A DNA stretch of 64,000 bases, taken from positions 310,001 to 374,000 of the forward strand of contig NZ_VCNL01000002.1 in the NCBI RefSeq assembly GCF_007671685.1, given 5' to 3'. Each line of letters opens with the position of its first letter. The stretch's first letter is position 1. This document shows positions 7,677 through 16,064 of this stretch, one piece after another. The DNA comes from Halorubrum salsamenti (lineage in GTDB: Archaea > Halobacteriota > Halobacteria > Halobacteriales > Haloferacaceae). Under the pieces are notes generated by a model, which saw only the letters and a program-made list of their open reading frames with translations, was not told the origin of the DNA and made no database searches. Position numbers and translations under genes: made by a program.

Positions 7677-8524
7677 CTCCTCACCCCGTCACGCAACTCA
7701 ACAGCCGCACCGCCCTCCACGACATCCTCCACGTATTGGAGTGCCGTCGAGAACGACCGGATGCGCCGCACCTGCGAATCTAGGACACGCAGCCACTCCC
7801 GTTCGAGGTTCAACGGTTGTTCTGTCAACCGCGACCACGTCCCCGCAAACGACCGGACCGGCCCCGGTCCCATCGACGCCACCGCCCCCGACAACGGCGG
7901 CTCACCCGTCACCCGCACCGCTAACTCCGACGTCCACAACACCGTCCGGCACGGCACCACCACATCCGCGGCTAGCGCCGCCCCCACCCGATCCCCATCC
8001 GACGGCGGGCGGCGCTCCGGCCGCTCCGCAACCACGAACAGGTCGTCGAACGCGTGCCCAGCTCGGTAATTATCCAGCAGCGCCGCGACCAGCAACGTGT
8101 GGTATTTCAGTGACGTGTACGGGAAATACACCGACTCGTTAAACCGCGCCGCCACGTCACTCGTCAACCACGTCGCGTGCAGCCGCTCCGGATCCGAACA
8201 CCCCGGCACTACTAACTCACACACGTCACCCAGTGGTGCCGGCACCTCGGCACGCTCCGCGACCGTTGACCCAGTCACGAGCGAGAGGCGCGCCGGCGAC
8301 GCGTGGTTCTTGACTGTTTGCTCCGGCTCCCCCTCCGGGCGACTCAACAACGCCGCATCCCCATCCGCCCCGCACGGCACCGACTCATTCACCGCCACTC
8401 CACACACCACCGACTCACCGGCCTCGTGCTTCCGCCCCCTGAGTTTGTGCACGTCATGCCGAAACGCCGCCACCAACACGTCCGACTCACCAGCAGGCTC
8501 CTGAGCGGACTCCGCCTCCGTCAC
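7673..8524 (-). CDS. Uncharacterised HRAMP operon protein
   Basis: A 283-residue protein I do not recognise by family. A central segment YFPYTSLKYHTLLVAALLDNY is hydrophobic and aromatic-rich, and SELAVRVTGEPPLSGAVASMG reads as a possible beta/Gly-rich RAMP-like strand-loop. It occupies the place of the conserved uncharacterised protein that accompanies the Cas5-like and Cas7-like subunits in described HRAMP loci. It starts at a GTG overlapping the previous stop (GTGA at 8524-8521), so it is translationally coupled. A large- or small-subunit role in the complex is a guess. Confidence 0.6.
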   Translation of the reverse strand: MTEAESAQEPAGESDVLVAAFRHDVHKLRGRKHEAGESVVCGVAVNESVPCGADGDAALLSRPEGEPEQTVKNHASPARLSLVTGSTVAERAEVPAPLGDVCELVVPGCSDPERLHATWLTSDVAARFNESVYFPYTSLKYHTLLVAALLDNYRAGHAFDDLFVVAERPERRPPSDGDRVGAALAADVVVPCRTVLWTSELAVRVTGEPPLSGAVASMGPGPVRSFAGTWSRLTEQPLNLEREWLRVLDSQVRRIRSFSTALQYVEDVVEGGAAVELRDGVRR

Positions 8525-8805
8525 GACCCGTCACCCTCCGACCCCGACTCACGCTCATCATCATCCGACGCATCCTCACCGCGACCCGCACGCACGCTAT
8601 CCGGCGGCTCCTGCACCGGCTCTGTCGCCGTCGACGGCGGCCGTACCTCATTCAACTCCCCCTCCAACTCCGCACCGCCCTCGCTTTGCGCCTCCCAATC
8701 AATCGGGTCCTGCACCGGCTCCGTCGCCGTCGATGGCGGCCGCGGCTCATCGAGATCAACCGCATCATCCTCACCGTCACCCGGCTCGTCACTCGGACCC
8801 GTCAC
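8521..8805 (-). CDS. Small acidic repeat protein of the HRAMP operon
   Basis: A 94-residue, highly acidic, Pro/Ser-rich and probably disordered protein. It contains the motif RPPSTATEPVQ(D/E)P twice, encoded by a 38-bp direct repeat (8606-8643 and 8705-8742, about 35 of 38 identical, period 99 bp). It is coupled by GTGA overlaps to the Cas7-like gene upstream and to the next gene downstream, which supports real translation. It could be a linker or assembly peptide of the complex. No family was recognised. Confidence 0.6.
   Translation of the reverse strand: MTGPSDEPGDGEDDAVDLDEPRPPSTATEPVQDPIDWEAQSEGGAELEGELNEVRPPSTATEPVQEPPDSVRAGRGEDASDDDERESGSEGDGS
8606..8742 (-). repeat. 38-bp direct repeat within the small HRAMP gene
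   Basis: Copies at 8606-8643 and 8705-8742 differ at about three positions, two of them silent third bases. The 99-bp period keeps frame. The repeat encodes the peptide motif PPSTATEPVQ. High DNA identity suggests recent duplication or gene conversion. Confidence 0.7.
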
Positions 8806-9746
8806 GCCGCATCACCGTCCGAGACTGGCGCGTCAGCATCACGCGCCGCCACACGCGCCTGCAGCGCCGCCACGAACTCTTCACCCACCGACTCCCGCCA
8901 CACATCATCCTTCCACTGCATCCCCGACGTCGCATCCTGCGCGCGATTATACACCCGCTTGATCTCCGCGTCGGTATAGAGCGGGTTGATGACGCGCGCA
9001 TCAACCATGCCCGCCCCGAAATTCCGCGCGCCACCCAGCTGCAACTCGAACTCATCACTGTGCGCATCGAGGTAATCGACCGCTTCGACGAGCAACCCAA
9101 CGTACTCCGGCTTCAATTCTCGAAGCGAGAGTTTCCACGTGCCGACGAGGTTCCCGACGACGTCCCGCGACGCCATTCGGAGTGGTTGTCCGTCATCCTC
9201 GGCGTTCCGTGAGCGGACTTGGGTGTTCAACTGCCGGTAGTGCGCTTCCGCTTCGCCCTGCAACACGTCCACCTGCCGGCGAATCGGGGAAAACCCGATC
9301 GGGCGACGGACCAGGCGACCTGCCCGGTCGTTGAACCCGCCGAACAAATCATACAACATGCAGCCGGCGTCGCCATCCACGCACGACCCTTTCTCGTGAT
9401 AGCCGGCATCGAGATCGCGCTCGTACACGTCCTCGAGCATGTAGTCCCCGTTCGCTGCGCCCGGATGGCACGCCGTGCCGCCAGCCGCTTGGACGACGCG
9501 CTCACACCCGTGCCGCAACCACCCCGACAGCGGGAACGGCGACACCATCCCCCCAATCTGATTCTGTGGGTCGTCTGCTTCGTACCGGTCAGCCGACGCG
9601 TGGTGTCTGTCCGTGACGATCCCATCGCCCGGCGCGAGCAACGGGATTTCAAGCCCCACGTACACATCCGGGAGCGTGAGTTCTTCGACGTCGTCCGGGA
9701 GTGTGAATTCGTGATCGAGGTGGTCAGCATCGAACTCCGGCAGCAT
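8802..9746 (-). CDS. Cas7-like RAMP protein of HRAMP
   Basis: A 314-residue RAMP with the Cas7/Csm3-type layout. There is an N-terminal strand VYVGLEIPLLAPGDG, the loop FPLSGWLRHGCERV (the position of the usual I/F-P-G-S-S-L-K-G-x-x-R loop), a cysteine-containing segment CMLYDLFGG followed by RPIGFSPIRR, and the C-terminal glycine-rich loop LGGARNFGAGMV. Cas7 proteins polymerise along guide RNA as the backbone of class 1 effectors. The ATG at 9746 overlaps the stop of the zinc-ribbon gene (TGATG). The clear Cas7-like pattern anchors the assignment of this operon to the HRAMP group. Confidence 0.78.
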   Translation of the reverse strand: MLPEFDADHLDHEFTLPDDVEELTLPDVYVGLEIPLLAPGDGIVTDRHHASADRYEADDPQNQIGGMVSPFPLSGWLRHGCERVVQAAGGTACHPGAANGDYMLEDVYERDLDAGYHEKGSCVDGDAGCMLYDLFGGFNDRAGRLVRRPIGFSPIRRQVDVLQGEAEAHYRQLNTQVRSRNAEDDGQPLRMASRDVVGNLVGTWKLSLRELKPEYVGLLVEAVDYLDAHSDEFELQLGGARNFGAGMVDARVINPLYTDAEIKRVYNRAQDATSGMQWKDDVWRESVGEEFVAALQARVAARDADAPVSDGDAA

Positions 9747-10144
9747 CACTCACCACCCCCATCAGCCCGCGTTCGTTCGCGGACAGCTGTCAGGAGTGGA
9801 GTCGGTCCATCCCGGCGCTCAGCACTCTCAGTGTACTCAGTGTTCCCGCCACGCGACGCATCACCCACCGTGCGAGCCGAGCTCGACGACGCCACACTCA
9901 CCACCACCGGCGACGGCTCAATGAACACCAACCACGACGACTGCGTCGACACATCCGTACAGAGACCAATGCGCCCGGTGACGACCAGTTCACGAACACC
10001 ACGCGTAAACACCGATGGATGCTCGTGTTTGTCCGCCCCGCACATCACGTACCCAACCTCAAAAATGAGGTTGCCAGCCGCCCGGAAGGCATACGCCGTT
10101 ACCCCATCGCCTTCCCGCAGCTCACACCCGCACACCTGACACAT
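9746..10144 (-). CDS. Zinc-ribbon-like protein heading the HRAMP operon
   Basis: A 132-residue protein starting at the ATG at 10144. Cys-x-x-Cys in MCQVCGCELREGD and a second metal-ligand group in MCGADKHEH suggest a zinc-binding N-terminal domain of about 45 residues. The C-terminal half is polar and low in complexity. The longer frame upstream would need a TTG start and covers the hairpin leader, so I reject it. It is the first gene of the operon; a nucleic-acid-binding or assembly role is plausible but unproven. Confidence 0.6.
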   Translation of the reverse strand: MCQVCGCELREGDGVTAYAFRAAGNLIFEVGYVMCGADKHEHPSVFTRGVRELVVTGRIGLCTDVSTQSSWLVFIEPSPVVVSVASSSSARTVGDASRGGNTEYTESAERRDGPTPLLTAVRERTRADGGGE

Positions 10145-10242
10145 CGCGGCCCCTTCCCCGAGCGCAGTCCCATTTAAGTGGATTATATCTTCAATAAGCT
10201 TCTGGCCGGTACCGTCTTGACGCTGTAACCTGTTGGATCTCA

Positions 10243-10294
10243 TGGGTTCTTGGTTGACTGTTTGGGAACCCAGTCCGGGTGTTCCAGCACCCGG
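10243..10294 (-). promoter_or_regulatory. Two strong hairpins in the HRAMP operon leader
   Basis: TGGGTTC (10243-10249) pairs with GAACCCA (10266-10272), and CCGGGTG (10275-10281) pairs with CACCCGG (10288-10294) around a 6-base loop. They lie in the untranslated leader, 100-150 bases before the first start codon. They could modulate expression of the operon or act as attenuators. No U-tract follows on the minus strand. Confidence 0.45.
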
Positions 10295-10330
10295 GCATTT
10301 CTGATTAATACCAGTGGACTGCGTTCCCAA

Positions 10331-10410
10331 CCATTAGTCGAACGTCTAATGGCATAAACCTTTGGCTGTTCGTCTAATGGATTGCGACCCAGCAGCCATT
10401 AGTTAGATGG
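10331..10410. promoter_or_regulatory. CCATTAG operator cluster in the divergent promoter
   Basis: CCATTAG (10331-10337) and CTAATGG (10346-10352) form an 11-bp-arm dyad CCATTAGWCG. A third half-site CGTCTAATGG is at 10371-10380 and a fourth CCATTAG at 10396-10402, followed by TTAGATGG. The cluster lies between the HRAMP operon (minus) and the winged-helix gene (plus), and the plus-strand ATG at 10427 follows it closely. The likely ligand is that winged-helix protein. Confidence 0.6.
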
Positions 10411-10426
10411 CCTCAATTAGGCTAGT

Positions 10427-10657
10427 ATGGGTGGGAAGAGTCGTGATGAAGATAGCGGTGAGTTTACTGAGACATATCCCTTAGAGGATTTTCTTGCTTC
10501 GTTGGAGGAGATTGGGCCTGCAGGAACTACTGATATTGCAGATCGTGTCGGCTGCGATCGGCGTACTGCATATATAAAACTGCAATCTCTCGAAGAAGAG
10601 GGAGTAGTACAGAGTCAAAAGATCGGCAATGCTCTTCTTTGGCAATTAACGGATTAG
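10427..10657 (+). CDS. Small winged-helix regulator divergent to HRAMP
   Basis: A 76-residue winged-helix DNA-binding protein: LEDFLASLEEIGPAGTTDIADRVGCDRRTAYIKLQSLEEEGVVQSQKIGNALLW. The helix-turn-helix is TTDIADRVGCDRRTAYIKLQSL, and the wing ends in the ALLWQLTD strand. It is transcribed away from the HRAMP operon across the CCATTAG sites, which suggests an autoregulated repressor controlling both directions. Codon use is more AT-rich than in the HRAMP genes. Confidence 0.75.
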   Translation: MGGKSRDEDSGEFTETYPLEDFLASLEEIGPAGTTDIADRVGCDRRTAYIKLQSLEEEGVVQSQKIGNALLWQLTD

Positions 10658-10698
10658 ATCCACGAGATACTGTATAAACAATATTCCCTCTGGTGGCA

Positions 10699-11391
10699 GG
10701 TCGCGTTAAGTTAGAGAATGAGGCGGACGATTTCTGAGTGTCTATGGCAGAATTCGACCGCCTCAGCGAACGTATCGCGTGGATCGACTTGTCGTTTGTG
10801 GAGCGAGATCGAACTCCGCGTTGGGCGATTGAAGTAGGGATCCGCTGTCATTTGGCCGGTATGTCACTGCGTGAGGTAAGTAAACATCTCGAAAGGTTTG
10901 GGATCAAACGGAGTCATGTTGCCATCCATAACTGGGTTCATAAAGCCGATCTACAGCCGATCTCGACCGTCTCCGAGGATCAGCTCGCGGTTGACGAAAA
11001 GATGATCCGCCTCCACGGCCAGAAGTTCTGGCTGTACGGCGCGGTTGATCCACAGACGAACGAGATCCTTCACGTGAGCCTCTATCCGACCGCAAATAAA
11101 CAGACGACGCGATGGTTTCTGACCGATCTACACCAGCGCTATCAGCTCGATAACGTGGAATTTCTCGTCGATGACGCAGACTATCTCGGATCAGTTCTCG
11201 CTGAAGACGGCTATCGATTTCAAGTCATTCAACATGGAAATCGGAATACCATCGAACGTATCTTTTGGGAAATAGAACGACGAACATCATCGTTTGCGAA
11301 TAGTTTCAGCAATATCGAGCTAGAGACAGCTCAAAACTGGCTGGAAGCCGTCGCCGTCTACCACAATTCACGTCAAACTTAACGCGACGAC
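10699..11391 (+). mobile_element. Complete IS6-family insertion sequence
   Basis: About 690 bp. Terminal inverted repeats contain GTCGCGTTAAGTT (10700-10712) and AACTTAACGCGAC (11376-11388). The 7-bp sequence GGTGGCA flanks both ends (10692-10698 and 11392-11398) and looks like a target-site duplication. The transposase stop codon lies inside the right repeat. Good target duplications and an intact gene suggest recent insertion between the HRAMP regulator and the phosphorothioation locus. Confidence 0.8.
10744..11382 (+). CDS. IS6-family DDE transposase
   Basis: A 212-residue DDE transposase of the haloarchaeal IS6 type. The N-terminal helix-turn-helix region (MSLREVSKHLERFGIKRSHVAIHNWVH) is followed by catalytic Asp in LAVDEKMI, Asp in FLVDDADYL and Glu in IERIFWEIERRT. 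Length is typical for the family. The ATG at 10744 was chosen over a GTG two codons upstream. It is flanked by the element's inverted repeats. Confidence 0.9.
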   Translation: MAEFDRLSERIAWIDLSFVERDRTPRWAIEVGIRCHLAGMSLREVSKHLERFGIKRSHVAIHNWVHKADLQPISTVSEDQLAVDEKMIRLHGQKFWLYGAVDPQTNEILHVSLYPTANKQTTRWFLTDLHQRYQLDNVEFLVDDADYLGSVLAEDGYRFQVIQHGNRNTIERIFWEIERRTSSFANSFSNIELETAQNWLEAVAVYHNSRQT

Positions 11392-11524
11392 GGTGGCATT
11401 CACTTTTTAGATTATATGATCACTCGTAGTCCAACTCAGACCGGCTAAAACACGATTTATGTAGATGAAATATCTAGACATACACCTGTTATACCAAAAT
11501 TATGGATGAATACATACTAACGGG

Positions 11525-11549
11525 CCATTCTAATTGATTCGTTAGATGG
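11525..11549. promoter_or_regulatory. Dyad upstream of the phosphorothioation-associated operon
   Basis: CCATTCTAA (11525-11533) and GTTAGATGG (11541-11549) form an imperfect dyad about 50 bp before the first gene of module 1. GTTAGATGG also occurs at 10402-10410 in the HRAMP regulator's operator cluster, so one regulator might bind both. This is a weak resemblance. Confidence 0.3.
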
Positions 11550-11597
11550 TTACGGCGAAAGTTTTTGTCCCCTGCCCGGTCACTCATGTGGTATTGA

Positions 11598-13772
11598 ATG
11601 CCCGATGATGACTCATCTGAGGCCAACCTAGCGTCTCTTTCTCTCAAGCGAAGCTATCGAACTGGTAGCGACCCGCTGAACGAATTCTATGTTCCGTGTC
11701 TATCTCGTGCCGTCAAATACGACCGAGCGGCCGGCTTCTTTGATAGTAAATCGTTGACAGTTGCTGCAAGAGGCATTGCGGGATTGATTCGGAATGGTGG
11801 ATCGATGCGGGTGATCTGTAGTCCCCGCTTCAACGACAACGACTTCGATATACTCCAAAATTTGACTGAGGACGTGGGAGAAAGTGATGTCTTAGAGTCC
11901 GCACTCGCACGGGGAATTGATCCCGAAAATCCAGATGTCGAAGAATATCTACAGACAGACCGATTCAAATGCTTGGCGTGGATGGTAGAGAAGGGCCATT
12001 TAGAAATCAAGGTGGCCTATATGCCGGCAGATAAGGAGAAGAATCCGTATCGGATGTATCACGAGAAGCTCGGGATAATCACTGATGGGAGCGAAAACCG
12101 GGTCGCGTTCACTGGTTCACTTAATGAGACAGAATCTGGGTGGACTGAAAATTATGAATCCTTTGAGGTTTTTCGATCGTGGGTCGGAAATGAAGACGAG
12201 CGGATTCAGGACAAACAGGACGCGTTTGACCGATTGTGGACAGACCAAGACCCCGAAGTAGAGGTATATGACCTCCCAGAGGCAGTCGAACGGAGCGTTA
12301 CTGAGCGAAGTCCCGAGACAGTGGATGGGAAGCCAGCGCTCAATCTGTTCTTGACTGAGGAAGGCTCTAAGACCGACGCCGATGAAATAATGGAATTGTG
12401 GCCACACCAGCAGGAGGCGATCGATTGGTGGCGCGATCACAATTATTGGGGTATCCTCGCGATGGCTACTGGCACGGGGAAAACGTACACAGCACTCCGC
12501 GCAGCACGACTTCAAGCTGATACAAGACTCACAATTATTGTCGTTCCAACAAAAGTGCTGATCGACCAATGGCTCGATGAATTGGTCGATGTGTTTGGTG
12601 AAGACACAGAGATTCTGGAGTGCACAGGGCGTGAAAATTGGCGTGAACAAATTCTCGAAGTTGTCGATCCGTTTCGACTGGGGGACCTTGATCAGATCGC
12701 AAAACGAGATCGAACCGTCCTCATCACAACACCACATACTGCATCTTCAGATGCCTTCCGACGCGCGGTGAAGCACATTCCGGAGAACCGCCTCCAGATG
12801 ATCATTGACGAAGTCCACAATATTGGATCTGAACAATTCCGAAAGACACTCGAAATCGATGCTGGCCGTCGACTTGGACTATCTGCCACCCCAAACCGAC
12901 AGTGGGACGAGGAAGGTACTCGAATTATTTATCAATATTTCGGTGGTCAAGACCCGTTCCGATTTACCACTGAAGAAGCAATTGAAAACGGATACCTAGC
13001 TGAATACGACTACAACCCGTTGTTGTGTGAGTTATCCACCGAAGAGTACGAAGACTATCTCGAGTATACGAAACAGTTGGGTCAAATTGAGGCACAACTC
13101 AAAAGTAGCAAATCCCCCCCACAGCGGCTGTTCGATCGCCGCGAGCAGATACTGCGTGACCGTGCACGAATCAAAAAGCGAGCGATCCGAAAACCTGCAC
13201 GATTCGGAGCCTTCCTCGATAGTGAGCATCCAACACCAGCAATCGTCTTCTGTGAAGATAACGAACAGATCGATGAGCTGCAAAACGAACTAGAGAAACG
13301 AAACAAACGGTACGGTGTCTATGTCTCCGATCGGCCTGAGGAGCAAGCTAATGCATTTCATAAATTCGAGACAGGTGCCATTGACTACCTTCTCGCTATC
13401 CGATGCTTAGACGAAGGAGTTGACGTCCCCGACTGTCCGACTGCTGTAATTATATCAAGCTCGACAAATACACGGGAATTTATCCAGCGGCGTGGTCGGG
13501 TCCTCCGAACCTCGGATCGGAAGGATCACGCTGTCATCTACGATCTGTTTGTACTTCCTGGAATCAATGCTCAGCCGAATGATCCCGCGGCAAAAAAGAT
13601 AATCAAACAAGAGCTCAGACGGGCGAAACTCCTGATGGACGCTGCTCGTAACGGTGATGAGGCCGAAGTCCAGTTAGCGAAGGACCTCGCCGAGTATGGG
13701 GATGGATTCAAATCGCTAGTATATGCTGTTAAGGCTCCAGACGCGTTTGAAGGCTCTCCTTTGGAGAGCTGA
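11598..13772 (+). CDS. Phospholipase-D/helicase fusion, module 1 (Pbe-like)
   Basis: A 724-residue protein. Residues 1-240 are a PLD-type nuclease domain with the HxKxxxxxD motif HEKLGIITD followed by FTGSLNET. The rest is a superfamily 2 helicase: motif I MATGTGKTYT, II IIDEVHNIGS, III LGLSATPN, VI QRRGRVLR. It heads a four-gene unit upstream of dndC and is paralogous to the gene at 23647. It fits the helicase component of the archaeal Pbe antiviral module that works with DndCDEA phosphorothioation, probably acting on unmodified invader DNA. Only one HKD motif is visible, so it would act as a dimer. Confidence 0.8.
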   Translation: MPDDDSSEANLASLSLKRSYRTGSDPLNEFYVPCLSRAVKYDRAAGFFDSKSLTVAARGIAGLIRNGGSMRVICSPRFNDNDFDILQNLTEDVGESDVLESALARGIDPENPDVEEYLQTDRFKCLAWMVEKGHLEIKVAYMPADKEKNPYRMYHEKLGIITDGSENRVAFTGSLNETESGWTENYESFEVFRSWVGNEDERIQDKQDAFDRLWTDQDPEVEVYDLPEAVERSVTERSPETVDGKPALNLFLTEEGSKTDADEIMELWPHQQEAIDWWRDHNYWGILAMATGTGKTYTALRAARLQADTRLTIIVVPTKVLIDQWLDELVDVFGEDTEILECTGRENWREQILEVVDPFRLGDLDQIAKRDRTVLITTPHTASSDAFRRAVKHIPENRLQMIIDEVHNIGSEQFRKTLEIDAGRRLGLSATPNRQWDEEGTRIIYQYFGGQDPFRFTTEEAIENGYLAEYDYNPLLCELSTEEYEDYLEYTKQLGQIEAQLKSSKSPPQRLFDRREQILRDRARIKKRAIRKPARFGAFLDSEHPTPAIVFCEDNEQIDELQNELEKRNKRYGVYVSDRPEEQANAFHKFETGAIDYLLAIRCLDEGVDVPDCPTAVIISSSTNTREFIQRRGRVLRTSDRKDHAVIYDLFVLPGINAQPNDPAAKKIIKQELRRAKLLMDAARNGDEAEVQLAKDLAEYGDGFKSLVYAVKAPDAFEGSPLES

Positions 13773-13839
13773 TGACGCGACTACTTTGTTTCAAATAGCG
13801 TAGTTGACTCCAAAAAACCTGAATGCCAGAGTGGACAAC

Positions 13840-13848
13840 ATTTAGATA
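13840..13848 (+). promoter_or_regulatory. TATA-like box for the small module-1 gene
   Basis: TTTAGATAC is centred 27 bp before the ATG at 13871, the spacing expected for a leaderless haloarchaeal transcript. It supports the internal start of the small gene. Confidence 0.4.
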
Positions 13849-13870
13849 CGCACCAGTTAATGTGCTAGTT

Positions 13871-14074
13871 ATGAGCTATGCGGAAGGAGAGGTTGATGAC
13901 GAAGAAATTCGGAATCTCATCGAAAAATATGCAGAGGAACATTCGGTCCCCGCAGAACTTCTCACCGAGATCTACAGGGCTGAAAGCCAGGTAGTTGGCA
14001 TGGATCGCCGGTCTTCGATTCATAAAGACGTGCAGAAAGCGATCGAATCCTACGTTGAGGACGGAGAAGAATAG
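13871..14074 (+). CDS. Small modification-associated protein, module 1
   Basis: A 67-residue acidic helical protein (MSYAEGEVDDEEIRNL start). The stretch AEEHSVPAELLTEIYRAE and then VGMDRRSSI aligns without gaps to the C-terminal domain of DndC in this same locus (ASKHDVPPKL, then HGMKRRASI), with 13 of 31 positions identical. It resembles proteins named DNA modification system-associated small protein. It may be a stand-alone version of a DndC docking or DNA-binding domain. A longer start at 13823 is possible, but the TATA-like box at 13840 favours this one. Confidence 0.7.
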   Translation: MSYAEGEVDDEEIRNLIEKYAEEHSVPAELLTEIYRAESQVVGMDRRSSIHKDVQKAIESYVEDGEE

Positions 14075-14075
14075 A

Positions 14076-16064
14076 ATGAAAATAACTCAGATACTATTGC
14101 AAAATTTCATGCCCTTCAACGGGGAGGTGACTGTCAATCCATACACCGAGGAAGGTCGTCCGTTGGTTCTCGTAAAGGGAGAGAATGACACCGGGAAGAC
14201 CTCATTGCATACCGCAATCAAATACTGTTTCCACGGGGTCGATGATCGTTCGCTGAGAGATGAATTCATTAACCGCCAAGCAGCCACTGAAGCTGACGGT
14301 ATCTCAAAAGTCGCCATTTCGTTTGAGGCAGATGACGGTGATGTCTATACAATAAAGCGCGGTGTTGAGTTCAGCCAAGTAACCGAGGAAGACGATCGCT
14401 CAGCTGACAAATTCTTTCTTGAAGTGCTTGATGCCGAAGGAAATGAAGTGGTCAGTAGTGATGACCGACGTGACGAATACAGTCGGTTCATCAACCAATT
14501 CATCCCAGATAACGTGGCGGACTTCTTCTTCTTCGATGCAGAACAGCTGGAGAAATTCGAGGAAGCGAATGACGAAGAGGTCCGCGACGCGATCGAAACA
14601 GTGCTCGGAATTAAGGAAATTGAAAACTCGGTTGACGACCTCGAAAAGCGTGAGAAAGAGTATGAACGCGAATACTCAAAGATAGAGTCTACCGTCGCTG
14701 AAGTGCAGCAACTCCAAGAAGAGTTGAATGAAATTCTTGACGAAAAAGACAAGCTGAACGGAACTGAAGAGCAGAAAGGAGAGATCCAGACAAAGAAAGA
14801 TAAGATTGAGACGAAACGTGAGCAGCTCGATGGCATTCAATCCGAGCTTGCAACGATTGAAGAGGGTGATGAGAAACGAGAGAAACTCGAAAAAGTTCAA
14901 GAGGACCTGGATAAGGTTAGTGGGACTCTAGATGACCGAATCGCAGAACGAGACGTTCTCCGGCGTCGTGCGGGACCCCTTGTCGCAGCTAACTGCGCGG
15001 GGACCATCCAGCAGCTGTATGATGTTGAAGGGACAGCTGACGAAGCTTCGGTGATTAATGATATTATCATGAACCGAGATGAATGTCTCTGCGGTCTTAA
15101 TCTGGAAGATAACCCAGAGCATCGGGAGAAACTCACAGAGCGGTGGACAAAGTTGGGATCCTCAGAACGAAAAAAGATTGCAAGTCTTCTCGAGTTAGCA
15201 AACGAGGGTCTGAATATTGGAATTCGAAAAGAACTGGACAGGTATCAGCGACTGCAGTCGGATATCCGCTCTAAGAAGGCACGGTTGGAAGAACTGAGTG
15301 ATGAGGAAGCGGGATTAAAGCAGGACCTCGAAGAGATTGAGCGGGCTCACCTATCGAACCTGAAAGATAGAGAAGAAGAAGTCGAATCGGAGCTTGAGAA
15401 ACTTAAAGAGGAACGAGATGCGCTACAGACCCGGCTCGGCGAACTCAACAACGAACACGATCAGCTGAAAAGCCGGATCTCCAGTCAACAAGAGGCTTCA
15501 TCTGAAGAAGAGAGCTATCAGAAACTTATTGACCTTACGTCACGGTGCCGTGCTGCGATGGAGGACATCCGGTCTGAGCTCGTGGAAAATCGACGAAAGA
15601 CTGTCGAAAAGCATGCCTCAGATACGTTCTTAGAACTTACCAATCGCCCGAATTATTATCGCGGGCTCAAAATCACCGAGAACTACGAGCTTCGGGTGCT
15701 AACTGAGGAATCTGAGCGGTCGATTGCTGAGCAGCGCCCGAGTGAGGGTCAAAAGCAGATCATCGCATACGCATTTATCGCCGGGCTTAGTGAATACGCG
15801 ACCCGGAACGCTCCAGTTGTTGTGGATACACCGATTGGTCGGCTTGACCCGACTCACAAGAATAATCTTCTGGACTACTATCACCGTTTCAGCGATCAAG
15901 TCATGATCCTCTATCAACCCAGTGAGCTCGAGGGAAGCGACATTGAACGGATACGCGAACGAACCTCGAGACACTTCCAGATTACATATCAAAAAGATAA
16001 TCAGAACTCATCCACGATAGCTGAGATGGAACCGTCAGTAGATGCAATTGCGGGGGACGATTGA
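14076..16064 (+). CDS. SMC/DndD-like ATPase, module 1
   Basis: A 662-residue SMC-like ATPase. Walker A is VKGENDTGKTSLHTA, a long coiled coil spans about residues 190-540, the signature is SEGQKQIIAYA and Walker B is VVVDTPIGRLD. A CLCG motif in the middle of the coil resembles half a Rad50 zinc hook. The VDTPxGRLD block is shared with DndD of the same locus, so this is a DndD paralogue. The start is one base after the preceding stop (TAG A ATG). It is the ATPase of the four-gene Pbe-like unit. Confidence 0.8.
   Translation: MKITQILLQNFMPFNGEVTVNPYTEEGRPLVLVKGENDTGKTSLHTAIKYCFHGVDDRSLRDEFINRQAATEADGISKVAISFEADDGDVYTIKRGVEFSQVTEEDDRSADKFFLEVLDAEGNEVVSSDDRRDEYSRFINQFIPDNVADFFFFDAEQLEKFEEANDEEVRDAIETVLGIKEIENSVDDLEKREKEYEREYSKIESTVAEVQQLQEELNEILDEKDKLNGTEEQKGEIQTKKDKIETKREQLDGIQSELATIEEGDEKREKLEKVQEDLDKVSGTLDDRIAERDVLRRRAGPLVAANCAGTIQQLYDVEGTADEASVINDIIMNRDECLCGLNLEDNPEHREKLTERWTKLGSSERKKIASLLELANEGLNIGIRKELDRYQRLQSDIRSKKARLEELSDEEAGLKQDLEEIERAHLSNLKDREEEVESELEKLKEERDALQTRLGELNNEHDQLKSRISSQQEASSEEESYQKLIDLTSRCRAAMEDIRSELVENRRKTVEKHASDTFLELTNRPNYYRGLKITENYELRVLTEESERSIAEQRPSEGQKQIIAYAFIAGLSEYATRNAPVVVDTPIGRLDPTHKNNLLDYYHRFSDQVMILYQPSELEGSDIERIRERTSRHFQITYQKDNQNSSTIAEMEPSVDAIAGDD

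Noticed and set aside
14345-14836. Ser-rich minus-strand frames across coiled-coil genes (also near 17567, 26134 and 55355)
   Set aside because: They are antisense of Glu-rich coiled coils, which produce Ser/Leu-rich shadow frames.
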